A stretch of DNA of 58,086 bases from CALNBC01 sp050945915 (GTDB taxonomy: Bacteria; Bacillota; Clostridia; Christensenellales; CALWSW01), in assembly GCA_050945915.1 (NCBI GenBank), contig JBMNTV010000005.1, forward strand, positions 1 through 58,086, written 5' to 3'. Of the stretch, positions 48,710-57,248 are shown one piece after another. The position numbers and the translations under genes are program-made. Under the pieces are notes generated by a model that had not been told where the DNA came from, ran no database searches, and saw only the letters and a program-made list of their open reading frames with translations. The first letter of the stretch is position 1. Each line of letters starts with the position of its first letter.

Positions 48710-51157
48710 CTATGCCTGCCCGTTTAAGGCGTTTGCCAGCGCCTCCAGCACGCCTTCGATGTCCTCCGCCGCGTGCTGAGTCGTGAGGGTGAACACCAGC
48801 ATGGGAACGCCGTCCCGAACGGAGATGCCCACCCGGTACCCGCTTTCTAGCAGTCCGTTCGAAAGCTCCTCTGCGGATTTCTTACCGCTTACGGGGAGCA
48901 GAACGGCTCCACCGTCGGACACTTTCGGCATAAAGCCCAGCCTTTGCGCTTCTTTGACGAAAAGGTCCGTGCGCTCTTGGAGTTCAGTTTCGAGTTCCGC
49001 AAAAGAGACGGTGCGGCGCTTGCGCTTTTGATCCGCTTTTGGGGGATCGGATTTACCGCTACCTTCCTTCTTGCTTTGCACCAGCATTGCGACGTCATAA
49101 GCGCAGTTGCAGCGCATGAACTCCTCTTCGGAAAAGGACATTTTGAAAGCGTCTTCCAAACGGGTGTATACCCCGAGGCTGGAGAGGCTGTCCCCCCCGA
49201 GGTCGAAGATGAAGTGAGCCTTATCCCCGATTTCCGAAACCGGCAGGCTGAGTTCTGCGGAAAAAAGCTCTTTTACTTTGTCGAGTATGGCCGCAAACTC
49301 GGGCGCGTAATCCTTTGATGGGGTCGAAACAGTCGTTTTTCTTCGGACAGCGTTCTTGATGATCTCCACGGGGTTTCTTCTTTCGCTTCCGGAAGGCGGC
49401 ATTTCCACCGGGGCATCCCTCCAGACGATGTCGGAATTCACCCGATTTAGTTCACCGGATTGGAGATCAAGTTCCGCCAACGGCCAGCCGCCGGATTCGA
49501 TTCCCTTTTTCAGCTTCTGGCGTTGGACCTTGATCCCATTTGCCAAAGGCAGCGGCCGCAGCGAGAGATACACATGCCTCAATTTTTTATAAACCGGCAG
49601 AGCGCCGACCTTTTCCGCGATGATTGCCGCCAGCTCTTTCAGCTTTTCGCCATCCTGAAGCGCTGCGCGGGATTCGATGACGAGGGTAATCGCCTCGTAT
49701 CCCTTGCCGTCGGCGATTCCCAGGGCGCAAAGCTGCTCCGCGTGGGAAAGCCCCGCGAATTCATCCTCCAGCTCGTCTGGATAGACGTTCTCCCCGGATT
49801 CGTTGACGATGACCTCTTTGAGACGACCTTCGATCCAGAGATATCCGCGGTCGTCGATGCGGCCGATGTCTCCGGTGGTGAACCAGCCGTCCTTGTCCAA
49901 CGCGGGGGGGACCATCTTCCCCTCCTCCATCCGGCCGATGTGCATCGTCTTGCTGCGCACAAAAAGTTCTCCGACATAGGGGTTACTCGCGTCAAAGGGA
50001 ACGATCCGGTATTCGACGGAAGGCAACGGTTCTCCGCAGCATAGGGAGAGCTTGTCCTTGATGTTGTCCCGAAAATTCACGCCCGTGATCCCCAGTTCCG
50101 TCATTCCGAATCCGATGATCAGATCGTATCCCAGGCCGTTCAGCGTTCGCACGGTTTCGGGCAGCACCCGGCCACCGCCGCTGATCAGGCAACGGATCTT
50201 ATTTCCCAAAAGGTTTTTTTGGATTTTTTTGGCGGCGCGGTCCGCAAGAATCTGCCTGGTGACTTTGGGCGCGAACCGTTGGAAAAACAGGCTGATGGCG
50301 ATCAGCGCCTTCAGCGAGCGGGTCTTGCCCGTCATTTTCGCTTTGCGCCAGATACCCTGGCTGATGCTGTTCCAAAACAGCGGCACGTTAAAGATATGGG
50401 TTACCCCGTGCTTTTGGCAGGTTTCCATCGTCGTGGCGGCGGAGCGGTCCTTCGGATAAACCAGCACCTTTCCATAGACGGAAAAATGGACCATCAGCGC
50501 GATGAACCCAAAAACATGGTGCATCGGCAGATAGGCCAGCACTTTGATGTCCCCGTCGTAAATGAAATTTTCCCGCGCTTTGATGATCGTCCACCCGTCG
50601 ATGGGCTGGCCGATGATCGCCGCGCCGTCATACACAAACACCCGGGAGGTCTCTGTGGTTCCGGAAGTGCAAAGGGCGATTTGGTCCTCCCACTGCTCCT
50701 CGAAATACAGGGCCATGTTGTTTTTCAGCACCGCAGAAGGTTGTACGGACAGTACGCCCTCGGGAAGCGGGGTATCGTAGGGGGTGACGATGGCGGTAGC
50801 TCCGGACTGCCGGAGGATGTGGGCCAATGCGGAGGCGGAGCAGCGGAAATCGATCAGGACGGGCTTGTACCCCGCCATAAGCAGCGACCAGACGATCACC
50901 GGATACTTGGGGTTGGTGTCCCATCTGACGCCGACGAACTGGCCCCGGCGCTCCTTTCCAAGGGCGGATTGTATGTGGCTGGCGCAGTTTCTTACCATGA
51001 ACCCGTACTGGGAATAGGTGATGTATTGCGCCTCTCCGTCTTCATCGTCAAATTCGGCCGCGATTTTCGGACCGTTGGCGATGATGGTTTCATAAAGATG
51101 CGCGAAGTTCAACGGGCCTTCCGCAAGTCTGCGGTTGATCTGCAATAAAGTCGCCAA
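48710..51157 (-). CDS. Acyl-adenylating ligase-carrier protein fusion ending in an alpha-oxoamine-synthase fragment
   Basis: An 815-residue multidomain protein. Residues about 1-530 form an ANL acyl/aryl ligase with CTSGTTETS, GFGMTELG, TGDIGRID and the lysine-bearing KVQRQKLKKG. A carrier domain follows (about 615-690), with phosphopantetheine Ser 657 in DLGGDSLSS. The last 100 residues, from SFAELETELQER to the end, resemble the C-terminal small domain of 8-amino-7-oxononanoate synthase-like enzymes (FTLTTQHAAEDIEGVLEAL), but the PLP-binding domain is absent and the family Arg before that segment is lost. TTG at 51157 with AAGGAG is chosen because a TATAAT (51185-51190) overlaps the longer frame. 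Confidence 0.88.
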   Translation of the reverse strand: MATLLQINRRLAEGPLNFAHLYETIIANGPKIAAEFDDEDGEAQYITYSQYGFMVRNCASHIQSALGKERRGQFVGVRWDTNPKYPVIVWSLLMAGYKPVLIDFRCSASALAHILRQSGATAIVTPYDTPLPEGVLSVQPSAVLKNNMALYFEEQWEDQIALCTSGTTETSRVFVYDGAAIIGQPIDGWTIIKARENFIYDGDIKVLAYLPMHHVFGFIALMVHFSVYGKVLVYPKDRSAATTMETCQKHGVTHIFNVPLFWNSISQGIWRKAKMTGKTRSLKALIAISLFFQRFAPKVTRQILADRAAKKIQKNLLGNKIRCLISGGGRVLPETVRTLNGLGYDLIIGFGMTELGITGVNFRDNIKDKLSLCCGEPLPSVEYRIVPFDASNPYVGELFVRSKTMHIGRMEEGKMVPPALDKDGWFTTGDIGRIDDRGYLWIEGRLKEVIVNESGENVYPDELEDEFAGLSHAEQLCALGIADGKGYEAITLVIESRAALQDGEKLKELAAIIAEKVGALPVYKKLRHVYLSLRPLPLANGIKVQRQKLKKGIESGGWPLAELDLQSGELNRVNSDIVWRDAPVEMPPSGSERRNPVEIIKNAVRRKTTVSTPSKDYAPEFAAILDKVKELFSAELSLPVSEIGDKAHFIFDLGGDSLSSLGVYTRLEDAFKMSFSEEEFMRCNCAYDVAMLVQSKKEGSGKSDPPKADQKRKRRTVSFAELETELQERTDLFVKEAQRLGFMPKVSDGGAVLLPVSGKKSAEELSNGLLESGYRVGISVRDGVPMLVFTLTTQHAAEDIEGVLEALANALNGQA

Positions 51158-51225
51158 AGTGCCACTCCTTCGTTTTTGATTGACATTATATTCTAGCATA
51201 ATCGGCCAGAATTGTCATCCGGGAT

Positions 51226-51258
51226 AAAAAACTGCCGCTCCGTAACGGAGCGGCAGTT
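51226..51258 (-). terminator. Terminator of groESL
   Basis: Minus-strand 13-bp stem AACTGCCGCTCCG/CGGAGCGGCAGTT with a TTA loop runs straight into a T run. Confidence 0.92.
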
Positions 51259-51275
51259 GGTTGTTTGCCTTGCTA

Positions 51276-52904
51276 TTAATACATTCCGCCCATATCAGGA
51301 GCAGGAGAAGTTGCAGGAGGCGTGGGAATATCGCAGACCAAGCTTTCGGTGGTAAGTGCCATGGACGCGATGGAAGCCGCGTTCTGCAGGGCGCTTCTGG
51401 TGACCTTTGTGGGGTCGATGATGCCGAACTCGGCCATGTCGCCAAAGCTGTCCGTAACGGCATTGTAGCCATAGCCCTTGCCGCCGTTGCGCTTGACAGC
51501 GTCCACAACCACCGAGCCGTCCACACCAGCGTTCATAGCGATCTGGCGCAGGGGCTCCTCGAGGGCGCGGGCAACCAGCATGGCTCCGGTTTTTTCGTCG
51601 CCAGACAGTTCCTCGATCGCCTTACGAACCTCGGGCAGTACGTCGATCAGGGCGACGCCGCCGCCGGGGACGATGCCCTCTTCGACAGCAGCGCGGGTGG
51701 CTGCCAGGGCGTCCTCGATGCGCATCTTCTTTTCCTTCATCTCCACTTCGGTGGCAGCGCCTACGCGCAGCACCGCAACGCCACCGGCGAGCTTTGCCAG
51801 ACGTTCCTGGAGCTTTTCGCGGTCGTAATCGGAAGTGGTAACTTCGATCTGGGAACGGATGGCGGCGATGCGGTTGGCAACGGCATCAGGGGAACCGGCG
51901 CCATCCACGATGGTGGTATTGTCCTTGTCCACCTTAACCTGCTTGGCCCTGCCCAGCATGTCGACGGTGGCTTCCTTCAGCTCGATGCCCAGTTCGGAAG
52001 AGATCACCTGGCCGCCGGTGAGAATCGCGATATCCTCCAGCATGGCCTTCCTGCGATCGCCAAAGGCGGGGGCCTTAACCGCAACGGTGACAAAGGTGCC
52101 ACGCAGGCGGTTGACAATCAGGGTTGCGAGGGCTTCGCCTTCGATATCTTCGGCGACGATGAGCATTTTTTTGCCGGTCTGCATCTGCCATTCGAGGAAG
52201 TGCAGGATTTCCTGAGCGGAGCTGATCTTCTTGTCCGTGATCAGGATGGCAGGATCGTCCAGCTCTGCGATCATCTTTTCGGGATCGGTCACCATGTAAG
52301 CGGAGACGTAACCGCGGTCAAACTGCATGCCGCGCACGGTTTCCATCTCAGTCTTCATGGTCTTGGATTCCTCGACGGTGATGATGCCGTCATTGCCCAC
52401 GACATCCATCGCATGGGCGATCAGCTTGCCCACCTCGGGGTTGTCCGCCGAGTTGGTGGCAACCATCTCGATGTCCTTCTTGCTTTCGACCTTTTTGGCC
52501 ATATTCTGAAGGCCGGATACGGCTGCCTCAACGGCCTTTTCAATGCCGCGCTTGAGCATCATGGGGTTTGCGCCAGCGGCCAGGTTGCGAAGTCCCTCCC
52601 GCACCATGGCCTGGGCCAGCAAAGTGGCGGTGGTGGTGCCGTCGCCAGCGACATCGTTCGTCTTGACAGCGACTTCCTTCACAAGCTGGGCGCCCATATT
52701 TTCAAAGGGATCGTCAAGCTCAATTTCCTTGGCGATGGTCACGCCGTCGTTGGTGATGAGGGGCGCACCATACTTCTTGTCCAGAACGACGTTTCTTCCC
52801 TTCGGGCCCAAAGTGATCTTCACGGTATTCGCCAGGGCGTTTACGCCGGCTTCAAGGGCTTTCCTTGCTTCGTCTCCGTACTTGATCTGTTTTGCCATTT
52901 GCAT
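51276..52904 (-). CDS. groEL: Chaperonin GroEL
   Basis: The 542-residue Hsp60 chaperonin. Family features: LGPKGRNVVLDKKYG, the ATP-binding GDGTTTATLLAQAM, VEEGIVPGGGVAL and a Gly/Met C-terminal tail (PAPDMGGMY). It is encoded 13 bases after groES. Confidence 0.99.
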   Translation of the reverse strand: MQMAKQIKYGDEARKALEAGVNALANTVKITLGPKGRNVVLDKKYGAPLITNDGVTIAKEIELDDPFENMGAQLVKEVAVKTNDVAGDGTTTATLLAQAMVREGLRNLAAGANPMMLKRGIEKAVEAAVSGLQNMAKKVESKKDIEMVATNSADNPEVGKLIAHAMDVVGNDGIITVEESKTMKTEMETVRGMQFDRGYVSAYMVTDPEKMIAELDDPAILITDKKISSAQEILHFLEWQMQTGKKMLIVAEDIEGEALATLIVNRLRGTFVTVAVKAPAFGDRRKAMLEDIAILTGGQVISSELGIELKEATVDMLGRAKQVKVDKDNTTIVDGAGSPDAVANRIAAIRSQIEVTTSDYDREKLQERLAKLAGGVAVLRVGAATEVEMKEKKMRIEDALAATRAAVEEGIVPGGGVALIDVLPEVRKAIEELSGDEKTGAMLVARALEEPLRQIAMNAGVDGSVVVDAVKRNGGKGYGYNAVTDSFGDMAEFGIIDPTKVTRSALQNAASIASMALTTESLVCDIPTPPATSPAPDMGGMY

Positions 52905-52916
52905 ACTCCTCCTGAA

Positions 52917-53201
52917 TTAATCCACCACTGCAAGAATGTCACTCTGGCGGACGATGATGTACTCTTCTTTGTTTAGTTTGATCTCGGTGCCCGCGTACTT
53001 GGAATAGACGACCTTATCGCCTGCCTTGACGTGCATGACGATTTCCTTGCCGTCAACGTTTCCGCCGGGGCCGACGGAAATAACTTCCGCGATCTGGGGC
53101 TTTTCCTTTGCGGAGCCAGGCAGCACAATGCCGCTCGATGTGGTTTCCTCGAGCTCGATGTTCTTGATTACAACGCGGTCAGCCAAAGGCCTGAGTGTCA
53201 T
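52917..53201 (-). CDS. groES: Co-chaperonin GroES
   Basis: The 94-residue Hsp10 lid of GroEL, with the start LRPLADRVVIK, the mobile loop ETTSSGIVLPGSAKEKP and end YIIVRQSDILAVV. GGAGGGATTTCC precedes the ATG. It is first in the groESL operon under a CIRCE element. Confidence 0.98.
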   Translation of the reverse strand: MTLRPLADRVVIKNIELEETTSSGIVLPGSAKEKPQIAEVISVGPGGNVDGKEIVMHVKAGDKVVYSKYAGTEIKLNKEEYIIVRQSDILAVVD

Positions 53202-53246
53202 GGAAATCCCTCCTGTATCGTGATTGAATATTCGACGGAATTGTTG

Positions 53247-53273
53247 TTAGCACTCAATACCTTCGAGTGCTAA
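53247..53273 (-). promoter_or_regulatory. CIRCE operator (HrcA site) of groESL
   Basis: The perfect inverted repeat TTAGCACTC-N9-GAGTGCTAA is the known binding site of the heat-shock repressor HrcA. It lies in the groES leader just after the promoter. Confidence 0.97.
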
Positions 53274-53280
53274 CAAGTAT

Positions 53281-53309
53281 ATCATAGTATAGCCAAGCAA
53301 AGAAGACAA
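53281..53309 (-). promoter_or_regulatory. Promoter of groESL
   Basis: On the minus strand TTGTCT (53304-53309) and TATGAT (53281-53286) are 17 bases apart, directly upstream of CIRCE. Confidence 0.75.
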
Positions 53310-53502
53310 TATCCAAATTCAGCTATTTTTGCAATTTTTTTTTAAATTTGCAATTCTAATCTGCTCTAGATTCAGATTCCTCCGATTTGCTCTCGATTTC
53401 TTCGATTTTTGCTCCGAATGAATTTCACAGCCCAAAAATCGCAATTTTTGGTACTGTGTATTCATGCGAGTATGGTATACTGCTATCAAGGAGGAAGCAA
53501 CC

Positions 53503-53982
53503 ATGGATAAATGGGATTATCGATTTCTTGAACTGACGCACACCATTGCCAACTGGTCCAGCTGTTATCAGGAAAACAGGAAAGTTGGCGCTACGATCGT
53601 CAAAAACAAGCGCATTTTAACGACGGGTTACAACGGCGCCCCCGCGGGCATCAAAAGCTGCGTCGAGCGGGGCGAATGCCTGCGTCGGAAGCTGAACATC
53701 CCTTCCGGCACGCGGCACGAGCTTTGCTATGCCGTCCATGCCGAGCAAAACGCGATCATTCAGGCGGCGAAGCTGGGAGTTTCTATCGAGGGTGCGACCC
53801 TGTACTGCACCCACCAGCCCTGCGTGCTGTGCGCGAAGATGATCGTCAACGCAGGTATATCCCGGGTTGTTTACTCCAGCGGGTATCCCGACGAATTTTC
53901 GACGGAGATCCTCAAGGAAGGTCGGGTTTCTGTCGAAAAGCTGCCTTGGCCGCCGGAGGGTCTGGATCACGGCCCGGCATGA
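53503..53982 (+). CDS. Deoxycytidylate deaminase (ComEB-like)
   Basis: A 159-residue zinc deaminase converting dCMP to dUMP for thymidylate synthesis. The zinc site is HAEQNAI and PCVLCAKM, and the substrate loop includes TTGYNGAPAG. Another Cys-His-bearing segment (CVERGECLRR) is typical of dCMP deaminases. AAGGAGG precedes the ATG at 53503. The likely promoter is an extended -10 (TGGTATACT) just upstream. It stands alone. Confidence 0.95.
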   Translation: MDKWDYRFLELTHTIANWSSCYQENRKVGATIVKNKRILTTGYNGAPAGIKSCVERGECLRRKLNIPSGTRHELCYAVHAEQNAIIQAAKLGVSIEGATLYCTHQPCVLCAKMIVNAGISRVVYSSGYPDEFSTEILKEGRVSVEKLPWPPEGLDHGPA

Positions 53983-54629
53983 AGCGAACCAGAATGGACT
54001 CCCATCTAAGCGTGGGGTATCGGCGGTGTCTGTGGACCCGCCTTTTTGATTGAACGCATCTTCCGTCCCCGAGGGAAAACGGCGTGTTTTCAGCCCTTTC
54101 GCGTGTGCGCGTCGGCGGCTTGGTGAGGATTTCGGGTGGCGAAGGTCGCCGCATCCTGCCGCACCTGCGAAAATGCACCAGCTCCACCGGCGATCCCGAA
54201 AATTCGTTTGCTGGCGTCGTCCCTAGGCGACAAGAAGCGACGCACCCTCCCTTTCTCGATTCTTCTGCATTCGTTCAAAAGGCAGGTCGCCGCCCTCCCC
54301 TTTATCGCTTCCCTTACGACGGCAAGATCATCCGTTGCGCCGATATTTCTTTGAATCTTCAGACTTTTCCACACCGGAAGACAAGTCGCCCCTCCCTTCG
54401 ATTCAGAATCCCGCGCGCATATTCGTTGAAATTCCAGATGATGTGCCCGCTGATATCAAAAATCGCGGGCTCCTCCTGCTGGCAAAGCATCGCCCGGCGG
54501 CCTTTCCCGCCCGCAAAACGCGGACTGTTCCCCTGTCAATCGGGCGGCGCTTCGAAAAAGGCAGGGTTTTCCCCCAATTTGGATTCATTTTCGGGACAAG
54601 TTGCGCATTATAATCACCGAGGTGATTTC
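53983..54629. other. 647-base stretch without a recognisable gene
   Basis: All frames here are free of long stops because the sequence is GC rich, but none of the translations resembles a protein and none has a ribosome site. A weak hairpin GGCGG/CCGCC followed by TTTTT (about 54028-54047) may end the dCMP deaminase transcript. A TATAAT lies at 54609-54614 just before the glycosyltransferase. The rest may be decayed sequence. Confidence 0.6.
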
Positions 54630-55757
54630 GTGCGCGTGCTGCATATTGCGAACTCATATTTCTTCGTCGACCGGCTGCTTTTTGGGAAGCTCAAAGGGCT
54701 TGCTTCGGAAGGGGTGGTCGTGGAAGCCGCGGCACCGGTTCCAAAAGACGCAGCCGCGCTGCCATTTTTGGTGCACCATCTGCCCATTCCCCGGTCGATC
54801 AGCCCCGTTGGCGACGCGATCGCCTTTTTCCGCGCCCTTGAAATCATCCGAAAAGGCCATTATGACATCGTCCATACCCACAGCGCCAAGGCGGGATTTG
54901 TCGGCAGGCTTGCAGCGTATTTTTTGGACGTTCCCTGCGTCCATTCCGCCCACGGCCTGCCCTTTTATGCCGGGCAGAGCCCGCTTTGCCACGGCCTTTT
55001 CAAATCTCTGGAACGCTTTGCGGGCAGACGGTGCTCCCTGCTCCTTGCCCAGAACCACGAAGACTGCGAGACCCTGCGCACGCTTTTGCCCGACCAAAAG
55101 GTGCTGTATGAGGGCAACGGGCTGAACGTCGCCGCAACTGCGGCCTATTCCTGCCAAAGGGACGCGGCGCGCAAGCGCCTGGGGCTTCGGGAGTCGGATG
55201 TCGCCGTCGCCATGTTCGCAAGGTTTGAGCCCGTCAAAAGGCAGGACGTCTTCCTGGATGCCTTTGAACAGGCCGCCGCCCAGAACAGCGACCTGATTGC
55301 CGTTTTTGCCGGGGCGGACATGGGGCGGGGCGGCAAATTTGCAGACGCAATCCGGCAAAGAATCGAGCATTCGCCCTTTCGGTCGCGTATTTTGAATCTC
55401 GGCTTTCTAAAAGAGCCCCTTTCCACCCTTTGCGGGTGTGACATTGTCGCGCTGACCTCGGAAAAAGAGGGAATCCCCCGAATCGTGATGGAGGGCATGG
55501 CCCTCTCTCTGCCCATCTGCGCCACCGACGCGCCCGGCACCCGTGAGCTGGTGCGCCATGGCGCAAACGGGCTGCTCTCCCCTGTGGGGGACAGTGCGGG
55601 ATTTTGCGCAAATCTTTTGGAACTCGCGAGGGACGAACGGATCAGAAAATCTTTTGGAGAGGCGGGGAACCGCTTTGCCCAGGCAGAGCTTGACGAAAGT
55701 TTGGTCATAAAACGGATCATGGTGGCATATTCTTGGATACTGGCAGATTGGAGCTGA
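54630..55757 (+). CDS. Glycosyltransferase family 4
   Basis: A GT-B sugar transferase of 375 residues. The N-terminal domain starts VRVLHIANSYFFVDRLL and has DIVHTHSAKAGFVGRLAA and VHSAHGLPFY. The C-terminal nucleotide-sugar domain has FARFEPVKRQDVFLDAF and the E-x7-E motif in EKEGIPRIVMEGMALSLP. The GTG at 54630 has GAGGTG 5 bases ahead; the in-frame extension upstream to 54084 has no homology and is dropped. It is followed by rmlA (gap 24 bases), so it probably uses a dTDP-sugar. Confidence 0.92.
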   Translation: MRVLHIANSYFFVDRLLFGKLKGLASEGVVVEAAAPVPKDAAALPFLVHHLPIPRSISPVGDAIAFFRALEIIRKGHYDIVHTHSAKAGFVGRLAAYFLDVPCVHSAHGLPFYAGQSPLCHGLFKSLERFAGRRCSLLLAQNHEDCETLRTLLPDQKVLYEGNGLNVAATAAYSCQRDAARKRLGLRESDVAVAMFARFEPVKRQDVFLDAFEQAAAQNSDLIAVFAGADMGRGGKFADAIRQRIEHSPFRSRILNLGFLKEPLSTLCGCDIVALTSEKEGIPRIVMEGMALSLPICATDAPGTRELVRHGANGLLSPVGDSAGFCANLLELARDERIRKSFGEAGNRFAQAELDESLVIKRIMVAYSWILADWS

Positions 55758-55781
55758 CAACGCGAAAAGCTGGAGGTCGTC

Positions 55782-56639
55782 TTGAAGGGCATACTTTTGG
55801 CCGGCGGGCGCGCTACCCGCCTTTATCCCGTTACGCGGGCTGTTTCCAAGCATCTGCTCCCGGTCTATGACAAGCCCATGTTCTACTACCCCCTTTGCAC
55901 GCTGATGCAGTCCGGGGTGCGCGAGCTTCTTCTGATCAGCAACGCGCGGGATATCGAGCTTTTTCGCCAGCACCTCGGCGACGGCTCCACCCTTGGCATG
56001 CGGGTTTGCTATGCGATCCAGCACTTTCCCCTGGGAATTGCGGACGCGTTGCGCATCGGCAGAAGTTTTGTTTCCGGGGAACGGTGCGCCCTCGCCCTGG
56101 GGGACAATGTGTTTTTCGGCACCAGCCATTTGAGCGCCCTGAAAGCCGCAGCCGCGGAACAAGACGCGGTGATCTTCGGCATCGAGGCCGAGGACCCCAC
56201 CCAATACGGAGTGGTGGAGATCGGCCCGGATGGCCGCGCCCTCTCCATCGAAGAAAAACCCAAGCATCCGCGTTCCAACCTCGCGGTGCCCGGGCTTTAC
56301 TTTTATCCCGGAGATGCCTGCGAAATCGCCTGCAACCTGACCCCTTCCGACCGGGGCGAACTGGAGATCACGGACGTCAACGCCGAATACCTCCGCCAGG
56401 GGCGGCTGAAGGCGGTCGTGCTGGATACCATCTGGCTGGATGCCGGCACTTTTGATGGTCTGCTGACGGCAGTCACGCTGGCTTCAAAGGAGCATGCCAG
56501 CGGCCGCTCCCCCGGCTGCGTCGAGGCAGAGGCCCTGGCCCAGGGGTTCATTGACCGGGCGCAGTTCGAGCGGATCGTCAAGGGCTACGCAGGAACGGCA
56601 TACGGTGAAATGCTCAAAAGTGCGGGGAACTTGTTATGA
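55782..56639 (+). CDS. rmlA: Glucose-1-phosphate thymidylyltransferase
   Basis: RmlA makes dTDP-glucose, the first step to dTDP-rhamnose. The 285-residue protein has LLAGGRATRLYPVTRAVSKHLLPVYDKPM, where GGRATRLYP differs from the usual GGSGTRLYP, followed by ALGDNVFFG, GVVEIG, EKPKHPRSN and the sugar-binding WLDAGT. TTG at 55782, GGAGG 5 bases ahead. Overlaps rmlC by 4 bases (ATGA). Confidence 0.95.
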   Translation: MKGILLAGGRATRLYPVTRAVSKHLLPVYDKPMFYYPLCTLMQSGVRELLLISNARDIELFRQHLGDGSTLGMRVCYAIQHFPLGIADALRIGRSFVSGERCALALGDNVFFGTSHLSALKAAAAEQDAVIFGIEAEDPTQYGVVEIGPDGRALSIEEKPKHPRSNLAVPGLYFYPGDACEIACNLTPSDRGELEITDVNAEYLRQGRLKAVVLDTIWLDAGTFDGLLTAVTLASKEHASGRSPGCVEAEALAQGFIDRAQFERIVKGYAGTAYGEMLKSAGNLL

Positions 56640-57166
56640 TCTTCGAAAACGCACAAATCATGGGTGTGGTGATCATTACGCCCCAGCTTTTCCGGGATGA
56701 GCGGGGCAGTTTTTCCGAGATCTTCCGCATGGACGAGTTCGCGAAACACGGAATACCCCGCACCTTTGCCCAGGAAAATTGCTCCCTTTCGCAAAAGGGG
56801 GTGCTTCGCGGACTGCATTTTCAAGATCCGCCCCAGGGCAAACTCGTCTGGGTGGCCCACGGCGAAGCCTTTGATGTTGCGGTGGACATCCGCCCCGGCT
56901 CGCCGACCTTTGGCAAACACGTTTCCCTCATCCTGTCCGGCAGGGACCGCCGGATGCTCTATATCCCCGAAGGGTTTGCCCACGGGTTCCTTGCGCTGAC
57001 GGACGATACAGTGTTTTGCTATAAGTGCACGGCCTATTATTCCCCCGCTTCCCAAATGGGCATCCGGTGGGACGATCCCGCCCTCGGGATCGAATGGCCC
57101 TGCTACCCCCGCTATTTATCCGAAAAGGACGCGAATCTCCCCACTTTAAGAGAACTTCTGGGCTAA
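56636..57166 (+). CDS. rmlC: dTDP-4-dehydrorhamnose 3,5-epimerase
   Basis: RmlC epimerises dTDP-4-keto-6-deoxyglucose in rhamnose synthesis. The 176-residue cupin has FRDERGSFSEIFR, QENCSLSQKGVLRGLHFQ (catalytic His), VDIRPGSPTFGK and YIPEGFAHGFLAL. The closing Tyr is in YKCTAYYSP. No rmlB or rmlD follows; they must lie elsewhere. Confidence 0.96.
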   Translation: MIFENAQIMGVVIITPQLFRDERGSFSEIFRMDEFAKHGIPRTFAQENCSLSQKGVLRGLHFQDPPQGKLVWVAHGEAFDVAVDIRPGSPTFGKHVSLILSGRDRRMLYIPEGFAHGFLALTDDTVFCYKCTAYYSPASQMGIRWDDPALGIEWPCYPRYLSEKDANLPTLRELLG

Positions 57167-57194
57167 AGTCCAGCTAAAAAACAATCCCATAACG

Positions 57195-57235
57195 CCATCA
57201 AATCCGGCAGTCTCTGCCGGATTTGATGGATTTTT
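57195..57235 (+). terminator. Terminator of the GT4-rmlA-rmlC operon
   Basis: A perfect 16-bp stem CCATCAAATCCGGCAG/CTGCCGGATTTGATGG with a TCT loop is followed by A and five T. The T run is on the plus strand only. Confidence 0.93.
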
Positions 57236-57248
57236 GTGTTATTCGGCT

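Noticed and set aside
54084..54629. In-frame extension of about 180 residues before the GT4
   Set aside because: No homology, no ribosome site, atypical composition; the GTG at 54630 has a good ribosome site and the family N terminus.
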